Below, in pieces: positions 40,889 through 49,077 of a stretch of 64,000 nucleotides of DNA (position 1 is the first letter of the stretch; each line of letters begins with the position of its first letter). The notes below the pieces were generated by a model. The model searched no databases. It had not been told where the DNA came from and saw nothing but the letters and a program-made list of their open reading frames with translations. The stretch is from M3007 sp037130425 (GTDB lineage: Bacteria; Bacteroidota; Bacteroidia; Chitinophagales; Saprospiraceae): contig JBAXTB010000001.1 of the NCBI GenBank assembly GCA_037130425.1, positions 1 to 64,000 of the forward strand. Reading direction: 5' to 3'. Made by a program: the position numbers and the translations under genes.

Positions 40889-41683
40889 ATGCAGCAGTAT
40901 CAATCCTTATTAGCTCATATTTTGAAAAATGGAGCCCAAAAGCACGATCGCACCGGGACTGGAACAATCAGTTGCTTCGGGTATCAAATGCGTTTCGATT
41001 TAAATGATGGATTTCCTTTAATAACTACCAAAAAGGTTCACCTTCGATCAATTATTCATGAATTACTTTGGTTTTTAAAAGGGGATACTAACATAGAGTA
41101 TCTCAAACAAAATGGAGTTAGTATTTGGGATGAATGGGCCGATGAAAACGGAAATTTAGGTCCTGTTTACGGACATCAATGGCGATCATGGCCAGGAAAA
41201 AATGGAGAAACTATCGACCAGATAAGCAAGCTCATTCATATGATTCGGACGAATCCAGATTCTCGCCGACTCATTGTGAGCGCTTGGAATGTAGCCGATG
41301 TTGATCAAATGGCACTTCCTCCTTGTCATTGCTTTTTTCAATTTTATGTGGCTGAAGGGAAATTGAGTTGCCAACTTTATCAGCGAAGCGCAGATACTTT
41401 TCTTGGTGTTCCTTTCAATATTGCCTCTTATGCCTTGTTAACATTGATGGTAGCTCAAGTTTGCGGTTTAAAACCCGGTGAGTTTGTTCATTCTTTTGGT
41501 GATGTTCACTTATATAACAATCACGTTGATCAAGCTCGATTACAACTTAGTAGAGAACCTCGCCCTCTACCTGTTATGAAACTAAATCCTGAAGTAAAAG
41601 AATTGTTCGATTTTACTTTTGAAGATTTTACATTAGAAGGCTACGATCCTCATCCTGCCATTAAAGCTGCTGTTGCCATATGA
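40889..41683 (+). CDS. thyA: Thymidylate synthase
   Basis: 264 residues, the length of the E. coli enzyme. It converts dUMP to dTMP with methylene-tetrahydrofolate as carbon donor and reductant. Visible hallmarks are RTGTGTISCFGYQMRFDL near the N-terminus, the catalytic cysteine at about 146 in ALPPCHCFFQFYV, the dUMP-binding CQLYQRSADTFLGVPFN segment, and the C-terminal AIKAAVAI end. The stop overlaps the folA start by 4 bp, so the two are coupled; this pairs the enzyme that makes dihydrofolate with the one that reduces it. Confidence 0.98.
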   Translation: MQQYQSLLAHILKNGAQKHDRTGTGTISCFGYQMRFDLNDGFPLITTKKVHLRSIIHELLWFLKGDTNIEYLKQNGVSIWDEWADENGNLGPVYGHQWRSWPGKNGETIDQISKLIHMIRTNPDSRRLIVSAWNVADVDQMALPPCHCFFQFYVAEGKLSCQLYQRSADTFLGVPFNIASYALLTLMVAQVCGLKPGEFVHSFGDVHLYNNHVDQARLQLSREPRPLPVMKLNPEVKELFDFTFEDFTLEGYDPHPAIKAAVAI

Positions 41684-42168
41684 TAATTTCCATCGTAGTT
41701 GCAACAGGAAAAAATGGGGAAATTGGAAAAGACAATAGACTACTTTGGCATTTGCCAGCCGATTTAAAATATTTTAAAAATCTCACCACTGGGCATCCTA
41801 TAATCATGGGGCGTCATACATTCGAAAGCATTGGGAAAGCGCTGCCTAATCGACGAAACATTATCATCACCCGTCAAAACGATTATCAAGCTAATGGTGT
41901 TGATGTAGTTCATTCTCTCGAAGATGCTATCAATCTCGTAAAAGATCAACCCGAAATTATGGTGATTGGTGGAGCTGATGTGTATAATCAGGCACTTCCC
42001 ATAGCAAATCGGATTTATATCACTCGCGTAGATATTGAACCAGAAGCTGATCGCTATTTCCCAGAGTTAGATCCTGACGATTGGAATATTCATGTCGACA
42101 TTGCTTATCCTGCAGATGATTTGAATGTGTACTCACTTACTTTCCAAATGCTGGAAAGGAAACAATAA
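41680..42168 (+). CDS. folA: Dihydrofolate reductase
   Basis: 162 residues. It reduces dihydrofolate to tetrahydrofolate with NADPH. Family motifs are VVATGKNGEIGKDNRLLWHLPADL (substrate site with the acidic Asp in the LPADL turn), IIMGRHTFESIG (cofactor site) and MVIGGADVYNQAL (the GG pair). It overlaps thyA by 4 bp and is followed within 5 bp by the likely start of the GMC oxidoreductase, so all three may be on one transcript. Confidence 0.97.
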   Translation: MIISIVVATGKNGEIGKDNRLLWHLPADLKYFKNLTTGHPIIMGRHTFESIGKALPNRRNIIITRQNDYQANGVDVVHSLEDAINLVKDQPEIMVIGGADVYNQALPIANRIYITRVDIEPEADRYFPELDPDDWNIHVDIAYPADDLNVYSLTFQMLERKQ

Positions 42169-42172
42169 AATC

Positions 42173-44128
42173 TTGCTAAACGAAAAACAAAAGTCGCTGT
42201 TAATCGATGTTGTCGAAACGTTTGTTGAAGTTTCGTCAGAGAAACCAATTTTTAATCTCCCGGAAATAGCGAATCGGATTGCTTTGGTGCTTAATGAAAA
42301 ATCACCCGAAGAACAAGCCGATTTCAAACAACTTTTAACACTTCTTGATTCATCGTTCCTTGGATTCACCTGGAATGGACCAATTCGTTCATTTTCACAA
42401 TTAAACAAATCACAACGAGAGGAATTATTTCAATCTTGGTCAAATTCAAAATTTACCTTAATCCGAAAAGGGTATCAAGCTTTAAAAAAACTCTGTTCAT
42501 TTATCGCATTTTCACAAACGGATGAATTAGGAAATAGCTTCTCAAAATCAATCACTCAGTATAAAGGATCACCTATATCAGAAAAAGGAATTCCTCCAAT
42601 TCAATCATTACAATTTCTCAATCCAAGTTCAAACATACGCTGTGAAGTTTTAATTATAGGATCTGGAGCTGGTGGTGGTGTTGCAGCTTCACGTTTCGCT
42701 AAAGCTGGAAATGAGGTTGTAATTGTTGAAAAAGGTCCTTGGATTCCCGAATCTGCTATGAGCAATCTTGAAGCGGAAATGGTGAGTCAACTGTATGAAG
42801 AACGAGGAGCTCTGAGTTCGGCAGATGGCGCCATGACTGTTTTTGCAGGTGCCTGTTTAGGTGGTGGGACAACCATAAATTGGCAAGCTTGTATCAAAAC
42901 ACCCGAGTATGTTTTGGAAGAATGGGCGGAAGAAAGTGGAATTGAAGATTTTGTAAAACCGATTTATCAGAAACATCTACAACGTGTTTGGGATCGTATT
43001 GGTGCTGGATCAGAAAAAATCATTCATAATAGAAATAACCAACATTTAATTTCGGGCAGTATCGCGCTTGGGCAAGAAGTCAATGAAATTGCCAAGAATA
43101 GCTCTCATTGCAATCATGATGATGCATATCGCTGTGGTTGGTGCGGTTTCGGATGCAAACAAGGTAACAAACAAAGTAGTTTAAAAACATTCATCCAAGA
43201 CGCAACTGATCATGGTGCTAAAATTCTTGATCGAACATCTATTGATCGATTGATTTTCAATGGAAATAACATTCAAGGTGCAATTGGCATCCATACGGAT
43301 ATAAATGGAAAACAAACCCATGTCCGAATTGAAGCAAAACGAGTTATTGTATCAGCCGGAAGTATTCATTCACCCGCACTTTTGCTCCGTAGTGGAATTC
43401 GTCACCCTCAACTCGGAAAAAATCTCTATTTGCATCCCGTTGTTCCTGTTTCTGCTATTTATAAGGAAACGATTGAAGCCTGGACTGGAGCTATGATGAC
43501 AAGTACAAATGACGAATACATTCGACTAAATGGTCGCTATGGCTACAAAATAGAAACACCGCCTCCTCATCCCGGTTTATTGGCTTTAGGGATGCCTTGG
43601 AAAAGTGCCAAGTCGTTTCAAGAACGTATGTCACAAATTCAAAATTTAGGCGTTTTTATTGTGTTGAGTCGCGATCAGTTTGGTGGTGAAATCAAACTAA
43701 GCAGAGATGGAAGACCAATCATACATTATGATCTGCATCCCAATGATCAAATAACATTGATGCATGGAATGATGAATGCAGCTCGAATTCATGCAGCAGC
43801 AGGTGCAATAGAAATCGCTTTACCTCATAATAATCCAACCTATCTTCCATCGGATATAGTTAAGAATGATGATAAATTTAATGCAATCGTTCAAGATATG
43901 CGCTGGAAAAAAGGAGACTTTACACTATTCAGTGCACATCAAATGGGGACTTGTCGTATGGGGAATTCGTATGTAAACGATGTCGTAAACCCCGATGGAA
44001 AAGTATGGGGATTAAATGGATTGTATGTGATGGATGCAAGTGTTTTCCCCAGATGCAGCGGAGTAAACCCAATGATTAGTATTCTCGCACTGAGCGATTA
44101 CATGTGTAGTCGACTATTAGGAGATTAG
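42173..44128 (+). CDS. GMC-family oxidoreductase (long-chain alcohol oxidase-like)
   Basis: About 651 residues. The FAD-binding motif GSGAGGGVAASRFAKAGNEVVIVEKG sits at about residues 160-185 and is preceded by a helical N-terminal domain, a layout typical of the plant and yeast fatty-alcohol-oxidase branch of the GMC family. Other features are the GGGTTINWQACIKTP segment, the cysteine-rich CGWCGFGCKQGNKQS stretch, and the C-terminal HQMGTCRMG and GLYVMDASVFPRCSGVNP motifs with the catalytic histidine. The frame allows an ATG at 42125 inside folA, or a TTG at 42173 just after the folA stop. I prefer the TTG by spacing, but homology cannot settle it. It probably oxidises an alcohol; the substrate is unknown. 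It ends in a 4-bp overlap with the convergent regulator gene. Confidence 0.88.
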   Translation: MLNEKQKSLLIDVVETFVEVSSEKPIFNLPEIANRIALVLNEKSPEEQADFKQLLTLLDSSFLGFTWNGPIRSFSQLNKSQREELFQSWSNSKFTLIRKGYQALKKLCSFIAFSQTDELGNSFSKSITQYKGSPISEKGIPPIQSLQFLNPSSNIRCEVLIIGSGAGGGVAASRFAKAGNEVVIVEKGPWIPESAMSNLEAEMVSQLYEERGALSSADGAMTVFAGACLGGGTTINWQACIKTPEYVLEEWAEESGIEDFVKPIYQKHLQRVWDRIGAGSEKIIHNRNNQHLISGSIALGQEVNEIAKNSSHCNHDDAYRCGWCGFGCKQGNKQSSLKTFIQDATDHGAKILDRTSIDRLIFNGNNIQGAIGIHTDINGKQTHVRIEAKRVIVSAGSIHSPALLLRSGIRHPQLGKNLYLHPVVPVSAIYKETIEAWTGAMMTSTNDEYIRLNGRYGYKIETPPPHPGLLALGMPWKSAKSFQERMSQIQNLGVFIVLSRDQFGGEIKLSRDGRPIIHYDLHPNDQITLMHGMMNAARIHAAAGAIEIALPHNNPTYLPSDIVKNDDKFNAIVQDMRWKKGDFTLFSAHQMGTCRMGNSYVNDVVNPDGKVWGLNGLYVMDASVFPRCSGVNPMISILALSDYMCSRLLGD

Positions 44129-44859
44129 AAAATATCGAATTTGTTTCCCTTTTCCTTTAATTGAAGATAATGTTCATTATCGAAACGATATAACATAGGT
44201 GCTTTCCCACTTTCTTCCCATGGACTATACGTTTCACCCGTTTCTATAATGACATCTTGACCCAATATTTTACGACGAAAATTGCGCTTATCTAACTCGT
44301 GACCAAGAACTGCTTCATACATTTCCTGAACATGTTTAATGGTGAATTTTTCAGGCAATAAGTCGAATCCTGCTAATTGTGTACTCATTTTAGCAAGCAA
44401 ACGTCGATGAGCAGCGTCAACAATGTCATTATGATCGAATGCCAAGCTTGGAATAGATTTCAGTTCAAACCAATCGGCCGATTTATGTTCTTCGCTTGGC
44501 TCAAACTTTCTACATTGTTGAACATCAACAAAGCAATAATATCCAATGCTCACTACTCGACCTAATGGATGGCGAGAAGTATCAGTAAACGCTCTGATTT
44601 GTTTTTTATAAAAACGACCCGTTCCAGTAATTTGATGCACAATCTGATCGACCTTCTCTTGCATCGAATCGTTTGGATAAACTAATTCGGCTGGTAATGA
44701 ATAAGTATTTTTAAATGGATCGCGAGTTCTTTTAACAAGCAATACATGGATCTTCTTATTCATTAATCCAAAGATGACACACGAAACTGAAAATGCCGAA
44801 CGAAAATAATGATTCAACTCATCTGTTGGAGCAAATCGATACGATGTCATTTTGTCCAT
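44125..44859 (-). CDS. NrtR-like Nudix-domain transcriptional regulator
   Basis: About 244 residues. The N-terminal Nudix fold includes VSCVIFGLMNKKIHVLLVKR and the DPFKNTYSLPAELV segment. The Nudix box that follows is degraded (no REUxEE core; reads QEKVDQIVHQITG), as expected for NrtR-type regulators that bind an ADP-ribose-like ligand without hydrolysing it. The C-terminal 90 residues, with FTIKHVQEMYEAVLGHELDKRNFRRKI, form the NrtR winged helix. The frame opens at 44889, but a promoter element at 44887-44894 would put the transcript start inside it, so the start at 44859 (MDKMTSYRF) is chosen. No NAD or sugar operon adjoins it. Confidence 0.85.
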   Translation of the reverse strand: MDKMTSYRFAPTDELNHYFRSAFSVSCVIFGLMNKKIHVLLVKRTRDPFKNTYSLPAELVYPNDSMQEKVDQIVHQITGTGRFYKKQIRAFTDTSRHPLGRVVSIGYYCFVDVQQCRKFEPSEEHKSADWFELKSIPSLAFDHNDIVDAAHRRLLAKMSTQLAGFDLLPEKFTIKHVQEMYEAVLGHELDKRNFRRKILGQDVIIETGETYSPWEESGKAPMLYRFDNEHYLQLKEKGNKFDIF

Positions 44860-44886
44860 AAAACCTATATTTAAGTGTCGACATTG

Positions 44887-44894
44887 CAAATATA
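44887..44894 (-). promoter_or_regulatory. -7 promoter element (TATATTTG) of the NrtR-like gene
   Basis: The minus strand reads TATATTTG, matching TAnnTTTG. Its position supports translation from 44859 and not from the upstream ATG at 44889. Confidence 0.5.
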
Positions 44895-45050
44895 CGCCAA
44901 CATTTTTAGCTACTCTACATCAATACTCGATATTATATTATCATATTAATAATAATCAATTTCATTCTTCCGATTTAACTTTTTATGAAAATGCAAAAGA
45001 AATTAAATGAAGTCTATTCAGGGCTTAACCAAAAATGATTAAACTAAATT

Positions 45051-45617
45051 TTATACAGAAATATTGGCCTTAAAAATTTTAATCGCAATGGCTAAGAGGA
45101 TGACTCCAAAAAACTTACGGATCACAAAGAGTCCACTTTTCCCGAGTTTTCGTTCAAGGAAATTGATGGATTTAAGGACAATATATACTGCAATTAAATT
45201 GATTAATATTCCAATGAGAATATTGTATACACTAAAATTAGCTCTTAATGACATAACGGTTGTTAATGTTCCGGAGCCAGCAATGATTGGAAATGCAATA
45301 GGTATAATACTTCCAGATTTTACTTCAGGATCTTGGCGAAATAACTCAATTCCCAAGACCATTTCCAAACCCATAATAAAGATAACAATCGAGCCAGCTA
45401 CGGCAAAAGAATTAATATCAACCCCTAGAATTTCGAGAAGTTTTGTCCCAAAAATGAGAAACAATATCATCAATATTCCAGATGCTAACGTGGCCTTACC
45501 TGAATCGATTTCCCCCAAACGACTTTTCATAGAAATGAGAACGGGGACAGCGCCTACAACATCAATAATGGCAAAAAGAGTAACTGTAATGGTTATTATT
45601 TCTTCCAAATTAAACAT
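45051..45617 (-). CDS. MarC family (UPF0056) membrane protein
   Basis: 188 residues with about six hydrophobic helices. It has the MarC pattern: FAIIDVVGAVPVLISM near the N-terminus, then IFIMGLEMVLGIELF, SGSIIPIAFPIIAGSGTLTTV with the conserved PIIAGSGT, and a C-terminal IRKFFGVILLAIAIKIF. MarC proteins were once linked to multidrug resistance but no transport activity is established. It is monocistronic as far as can be seen, with a -7 element at 45640-45647. Confidence 0.9.
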   Translation of the reverse strand: MFNLEEIITITVTLFAIIDVVGAVPVLISMKSRLGEIDSGKATLASGILMILFLIFGTKLLEILGVDINSFAVAGSIVIFIMGLEMVLGIELFRQDPEVKSGSIIPIAFPIIAGSGTLTTVMSLRANFSVYNILIGILINLIAVYIVLKSINFLERKLGKSGLFVIRKFFGVILLAIAIKIFKANISV

Positions 45618-45639
45618 AGTCGATACGGATTGAGAATTA

Positions 45640-45647
45640 CAAAAGTA
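45640..45647 (-). promoter_or_regulatory. -7 promoter element (TACTTTTG) of the MarC-like gene
   Basis: The minus strand reads TACTTTTG, matching TAnnTTTG, about 22 bp upstream of the start at 45617. Confidence 0.5.
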
Positions 45648-45663
45648 CCCAAATGAACAATGC

Positions 45664-46680
45664 TTAATGGATATCTAAATCAGTAAACGTCTTTTTCCCT
45701 TTGATAAAATAATCGGCTACAATCGAACCCATATAAACTCCGGTACTATTTCGGTTGCGTTCTAGTGCTTTTAATTTTCTCCTTTTTTGACTTATAGATG
45801 GTAACTTTCTGTAAAAATGTAAGTGTGCTCGAATGATTGCATAGAAATGACTAAAACCATTAGTAAATAAAAATTTAAAGGCAGCGATACCATCCAAAGT
45901 CATTCGCATAAATAGACTTCGGAACAGGTATTTATCTTCAATATTTTTATAAATTAATTCAAGGTTATTTCTAAAATTGAGATAGGTCTTTCGCCAATTC
46001 GATTTTGAAAGTGTACCACCTCCTATATGGAAAACAACAGAAGAAGGTTCGACCATAATTTTATACCCTCTATTCTTCATCCGCCAGCACAAATCAATTT
46101 CTTCCATGTGAGCAAAAAACAACTCATCAAAACCTTCACACTCATGGAAAATTGAAGCCCTCACAAACATACAAGCTCCTGATGCCCAAAAAACTTCTCG
46201 TGCATCATCATATTGCCCTTGATCAATTTCGCATTCTTCGAAAATTCGTCCTCGACAAAATGGAAAACCCAAACGATCTAAATAACCTCCTGCTGCTCCT
46301 GCATATTCAAACTGATCTCGGTGTTTGAAAGCTCTAATTTTAGGTTGAATAGCAGCTATGAGTTGATCACGCTCAAAGCAATTTATAACTGGTTCTATCC
46401 ATTGAGGTGTAACTTCGATATCGGAATTTAACAATACATAATAATCAGCATCAACTTGAGATAATGCCTCATTATATCCACCCGCATATCCATTATTACT
46501 TGAATTTTCAATTATTGTAACACTTGGGAAAGCATTTCTTACAAATGAAACAGAATGATCAGTTGATGCATTATCGGCTACAACAATTTCTGCATTGGGA
46601 GAACATGCAATTACTTTAGGTAGAAACTGTTCCAACAGGTGCTTTCCATTCCAATTAAGAATAACAACTGCCGTTTTCAT
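45664..46680 (-). CDS. Glycosyltransferase family 2 protein
   Basis: 338 residues with a GT-A fold. It has the N-terminal VVILNWNGKHLLEQFLP strand, ADNASTDHS, the metal-binding LLNSDIEV (DxD-like) and the acceptor-side ASGACMFVRASIF and FFAHMEEIDLCWRMK segments, a pattern shared with rhamnosyltransferase-like GT2 enzymes. It transfers a sugar from a nucleotide sugar to a lipid or polysaccharide acceptor; which one is unknown. It overlaps the upstream acyltransferase gene by 4 bp, and the operon order is GWxTD protein, acyltransferase, glycosyltransferase. This suggests a role in building the envelope. Confidence 0.92.
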   Translation of the reverse strand: MKTAVVILNWNGKHLLEQFLPKVIACSPNAEIVVADNASTDHSVSFVRNAFPSVTIIENSSNNGYAGGYNEALSQVDADYYVLLNSDIEVTPQWIEPVINCFERDQLIAAIQPKIRAFKHRDQFEYAGAAGGYLDRLGFPFCRGRIFEECEIDQGQYDDAREVFWASGACMFVRASIFHECEGFDELFFAHMEEIDLCWRMKNRGYKIMVEPSSVVFHIGGGTLSKSNWRKTYLNFRNNLELIYKNIEDKYLFRSLFMRMTLDGIAAFKFLFTNGFSHFYAIIRAHLHFYRKLPSISQKRRKLKALERNRNSTGVYMGSIVADYFIKGKKTFTDLDIH

Positions 46681-47540
46681 TCGGGACGTTTATGTTTCCA
46701 GCGTTTATGAGACCAAAGCCAATTGCCCGGTTGTTCAATAATAAGTCTTTCTAATGCACGAAGATGCATTTCGGTTATTTTATATTCAGCTTCTGCTTTT
46801 GGATTCTCTGTCAATTCTTGTATCTCCAAAGTATAATACCCCCTTTTTACTCGTCGCATTGCTAAAAACACAACAACATGTCCAGTCGATTTAGCAATAC
46901 GTTCTGCTCCCATAAAAACGGGTGTGTCCTGATGAAGAAAAGTTGTCCAATAAGCATTTTCGGGATGAGGAGCCTGATCAGCAACGAGTAAAGAAATGAC
47001 AGGTACTTTTGAAGATGCAATTGAGCGAAAGGTGTGTTGCATTGATATTAATTCAGAACCATTGAGTTGACGAATTTCTTTCATCAATCGATCCATCAAT
47101 TCACTTGAAAGAGGTTTATAGGTAACAAGTGATCGCATGTCCATCACAGCTTTCAACCCCACACCCATCCATTCCCAATTACCATAATGTCCTGATACAG
47201 CTAAAATACTTCTTCCTTCTTTCTTATATTTATTCAAGAGTTCTGGGTTAATAAGCTTCACTCTAGAAGGAATAAGTTCCGGATTCAAACTGAGCATTTT
47301 AAACGATTCAACCATGATATCGGTAAAATTCAGATAAAAATCTTTAGCTATTTCATTTAATTCTTTTTCACTCTTTTCGGGGAATGATGTTTTGAGGTTT
47401 AACATTACAACCTCTTTACGATATCCTACTATTACACGAGTAAACCAAGCAAGAAAACTGGAAAGCGGATACAGCAAAAAGAGCGGTATTTGAGCGATTA
47501 AAAAGCCGCCACCTCGGAGCAAATAGTATGAAAATTTCAC
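46677..47540 (-). CDS. LpxL/HtrB-like lipid A acyltransferase family protein
   Basis: 287 residues. It has an N-terminal membrane segment (LIAQIPLFLLYPLSSFLAWF), the catalytic H(x)4E motif in SGHYGNWEW (about residue 120), and the downstream SLLVADQAPHPENAYW and FMGAERIAKSTG segments that shape the acyl site. Members transfer a secondary fatty acyl chain to lipid A. In Bacteroidota, homologues may instead acylate other lipids. It overlaps the genes on both sides by 4 bp, so translation is coupled. Confidence 0.9.
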   Translation of the reverse strand: MKFSYYLLRGGGFLIAQIPLFLLYPLSSFLAWFTRVIVGYRKEVVMLNLKTSFPEKSEKELNEIAKDFYLNFTDIMVESFKMLSLNPELIPSRVKLINPELLNKYKKEGRSILAVSGHYGNWEWMGVGLKAVMDMRSLVTYKPLSSELMDRLMKEIRQLNGSELISMQHTFRSIASSKVPVISLLVADQAPHPENAYWTTFLHQDTPVFMGAERIAKSTGHVVVFLAMRRVKRGYYTLEIQELTENPKAEAEYKITEMHLRALERLIIEQPGNWLWSHKRWKHKRPE

Positions 47541-49009
47541 CTCGGTGCTTGATAGTTTTGTTGAATCTGTGATCCAAACCGACTTGATGGAGATGTTTGA
47601 TCTATATCATTTGTTTGAGTATCACGCTTATAAATTAAGAGCTGCCATTGATCGTTCATAATTTCCCCCAAGGCATCTGAATGAATTAATTTATAATCAT
47701 TGGTTACAAGATCTGGATTGTAAAAAATAAAGCGTCTGTTCGATTGGTTTTTTACTTTATAATATTGCCAAATCTCGTAGGGATAAGCACTTGGTTCATG
47801 AGGCATCATCGTGCGATTATCGGGAGGACCGTATTGCAAATAAACTCGCCCTCTATCTGTGTTGTATCCTTTACGAATAGATGTTGAAAACTCCTTTACA
47901 ACCTTACGTACTTCGAGAAAATACTTCTCCCATGCTTCTTGTGGATGTTGATTATCACGATTCAGCCAAAAAGAAAGCATGTATTGTTGCATCTGCTGAA
48001 GATCTTTTCCTTTGATAACATTGCTAGCAATGTTCTTCTCAAGCTCATACGATATTGGATATAAACATCGAATATGTTCGGCTAAACTATCTGGGTTTTT
48101 ATAGAATGAAACAAAACTTCCTAAAACATTTATTTGAGTATATTGATTAGGATCGATCGTTTCATTTGGATTTGATCGTGCAAAATTAAGTTGCTTGGTG
48201 GCTCTTACTAAATTGTCTTTATCACGAATTTCAATTAACAATGAATAATTTCCACTAGGTAAATTTTTAATGTCAAACTCTTTCATCATAACATTGACTT
48301 CTGATGCCGTGAAACGAGTAAAGCCAGAGTAATTGGTTAACTGTTGACCATTACTTAAATCACGAATAAAAAAATTGCATAAATATTTTTGACCTTCTCC
48401 AAGAAATGCAAGTGTTTGATAAATCTCCGTGTAAAAAATCAACTTACTTTCATCTTTAATAAATACATCACCAACGTGCGGTATTAAATCATATCCTCCT
48501 TTAGATAGATTTCCTGGCTTTTCAGTTTTTGTATAAGATTCAACAAATTGAATATCAGAAACTGCAATGGAATCTCTTGGAAAATTGATTGAAAGTGGAA
48601 GTGACGTTTCAACAGGTTCGTTACTACTATTTAAATCACGAATACGAAGCCCAAGCTCATATACTCCAGCTCCAAGCGGAATACGTTGTTGATCTATGAA
48701 ATTAAAACTCACATGAAGAGAATCGTCTGTTTCCGGACTCAGTAAATTATATTTATCGGCATATTTTATTTGATCACCTTGATTAACAGTGAGAATTACT
48801 TCAATGGTTCCTTGAAATTTACCAGAAGATGTTTTCTTAAAAACAACACTAGAACCATTTACCATGATGTAAGTTTCTACATAAGGCTTATGTCCATTCA
48901 TCTGAAATACAGCATGGGAAAAAATAGCCTGAATTGAATTTCCTCCATTTTCAGCTAATGAAAGAAATGGAATTAGAAAAGAAAGAAGTAAAATATAAAA
49001 GCTTCTCAT
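47537..49009 (-). CDS. GWxTD domain-containing secreted protein
   Basis: 490 residues with a signal peptide (MRSFYILLLSFLIPFLSLAE). The N-terminal part is a series of Ig-like beta-rich segments. The C-terminal part, about residues 360-480, has the GWxTD signature elements: KYFLEVRKVVKEFSTSIRKGY, then DRGRVYLQYGPPDNRTMMPHEPSAYPYEIW. GWxTD proteins are found mostly in Bacteroidota and related phyla and their function is not established. It heads the operon with the acyltransferase and glycosyltransferase, which links it to the envelope. A -7 promoter element lies at 49024-49031. Confidence 0.9.
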   Translation of the reverse strand: MRSFYILLLSFLIPFLSLAENGGNSIQAIFSHAVFQMNGHKPYVETYIMVNGSSVVFKKTSSGKFQGTIEVILTVNQGDQIKYADKYNLLSPETDDSLHVSFNFIDQQRIPLGAGVYELGLRIRDLNSSNEPVETSLPLSINFPRDSIAVSDIQFVESYTKTEKPGNLSKGGYDLIPHVGDVFIKDESKLIFYTEIYQTLAFLGEGQKYLCNFFIRDLSNGQQLTNYSGFTRFTASEVNVMMKEFDIKNLPSGNYSLLIEIRDKDNLVRATKQLNFARSNPNETIDPNQYTQINVLGSFVSFYKNPDSLAEHIRCLYPISYELEKNIASNVIKGKDLQQMQQYMLSFWLNRDNQHPQEAWEKYFLEVRKVVKEFSTSIRKGYNTDRGRVYLQYGPPDNRTMMPHEPSAYPYEIWQYYKVKNQSNRRFIFYNPDLVTNDYKLIHSDALGEIMNDQWQLLIYKRDTQTNDIDQTSPSSRFGSQIQQNYQAPR

Positions 49010-49023
49010 GATTAGTATTTATA

Positions 49024-49031
49024 CAAAAGTA
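49024..49031 (-). promoter_or_regulatory. -7 promoter element (TACTTTTG) of the GWxTD operon
   Basis: The minus strand reads TACTTTTG, matching TAnnTTTG, about 15 bp upstream of the ATG at 49009. Confidence 0.5.
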
Positions 49032-49077
49032 CCTGATTCAGTTCATGTATTCAACAACAATTTCAAAGGATAATCGC

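Noticed and set aside
45064..45633. Long plus-strand frame of 189 residues opposite the MarC-like gene
   Set aside because: It is fully antisense to a clear membrane protein gene and its product has no domain or sensible composition.
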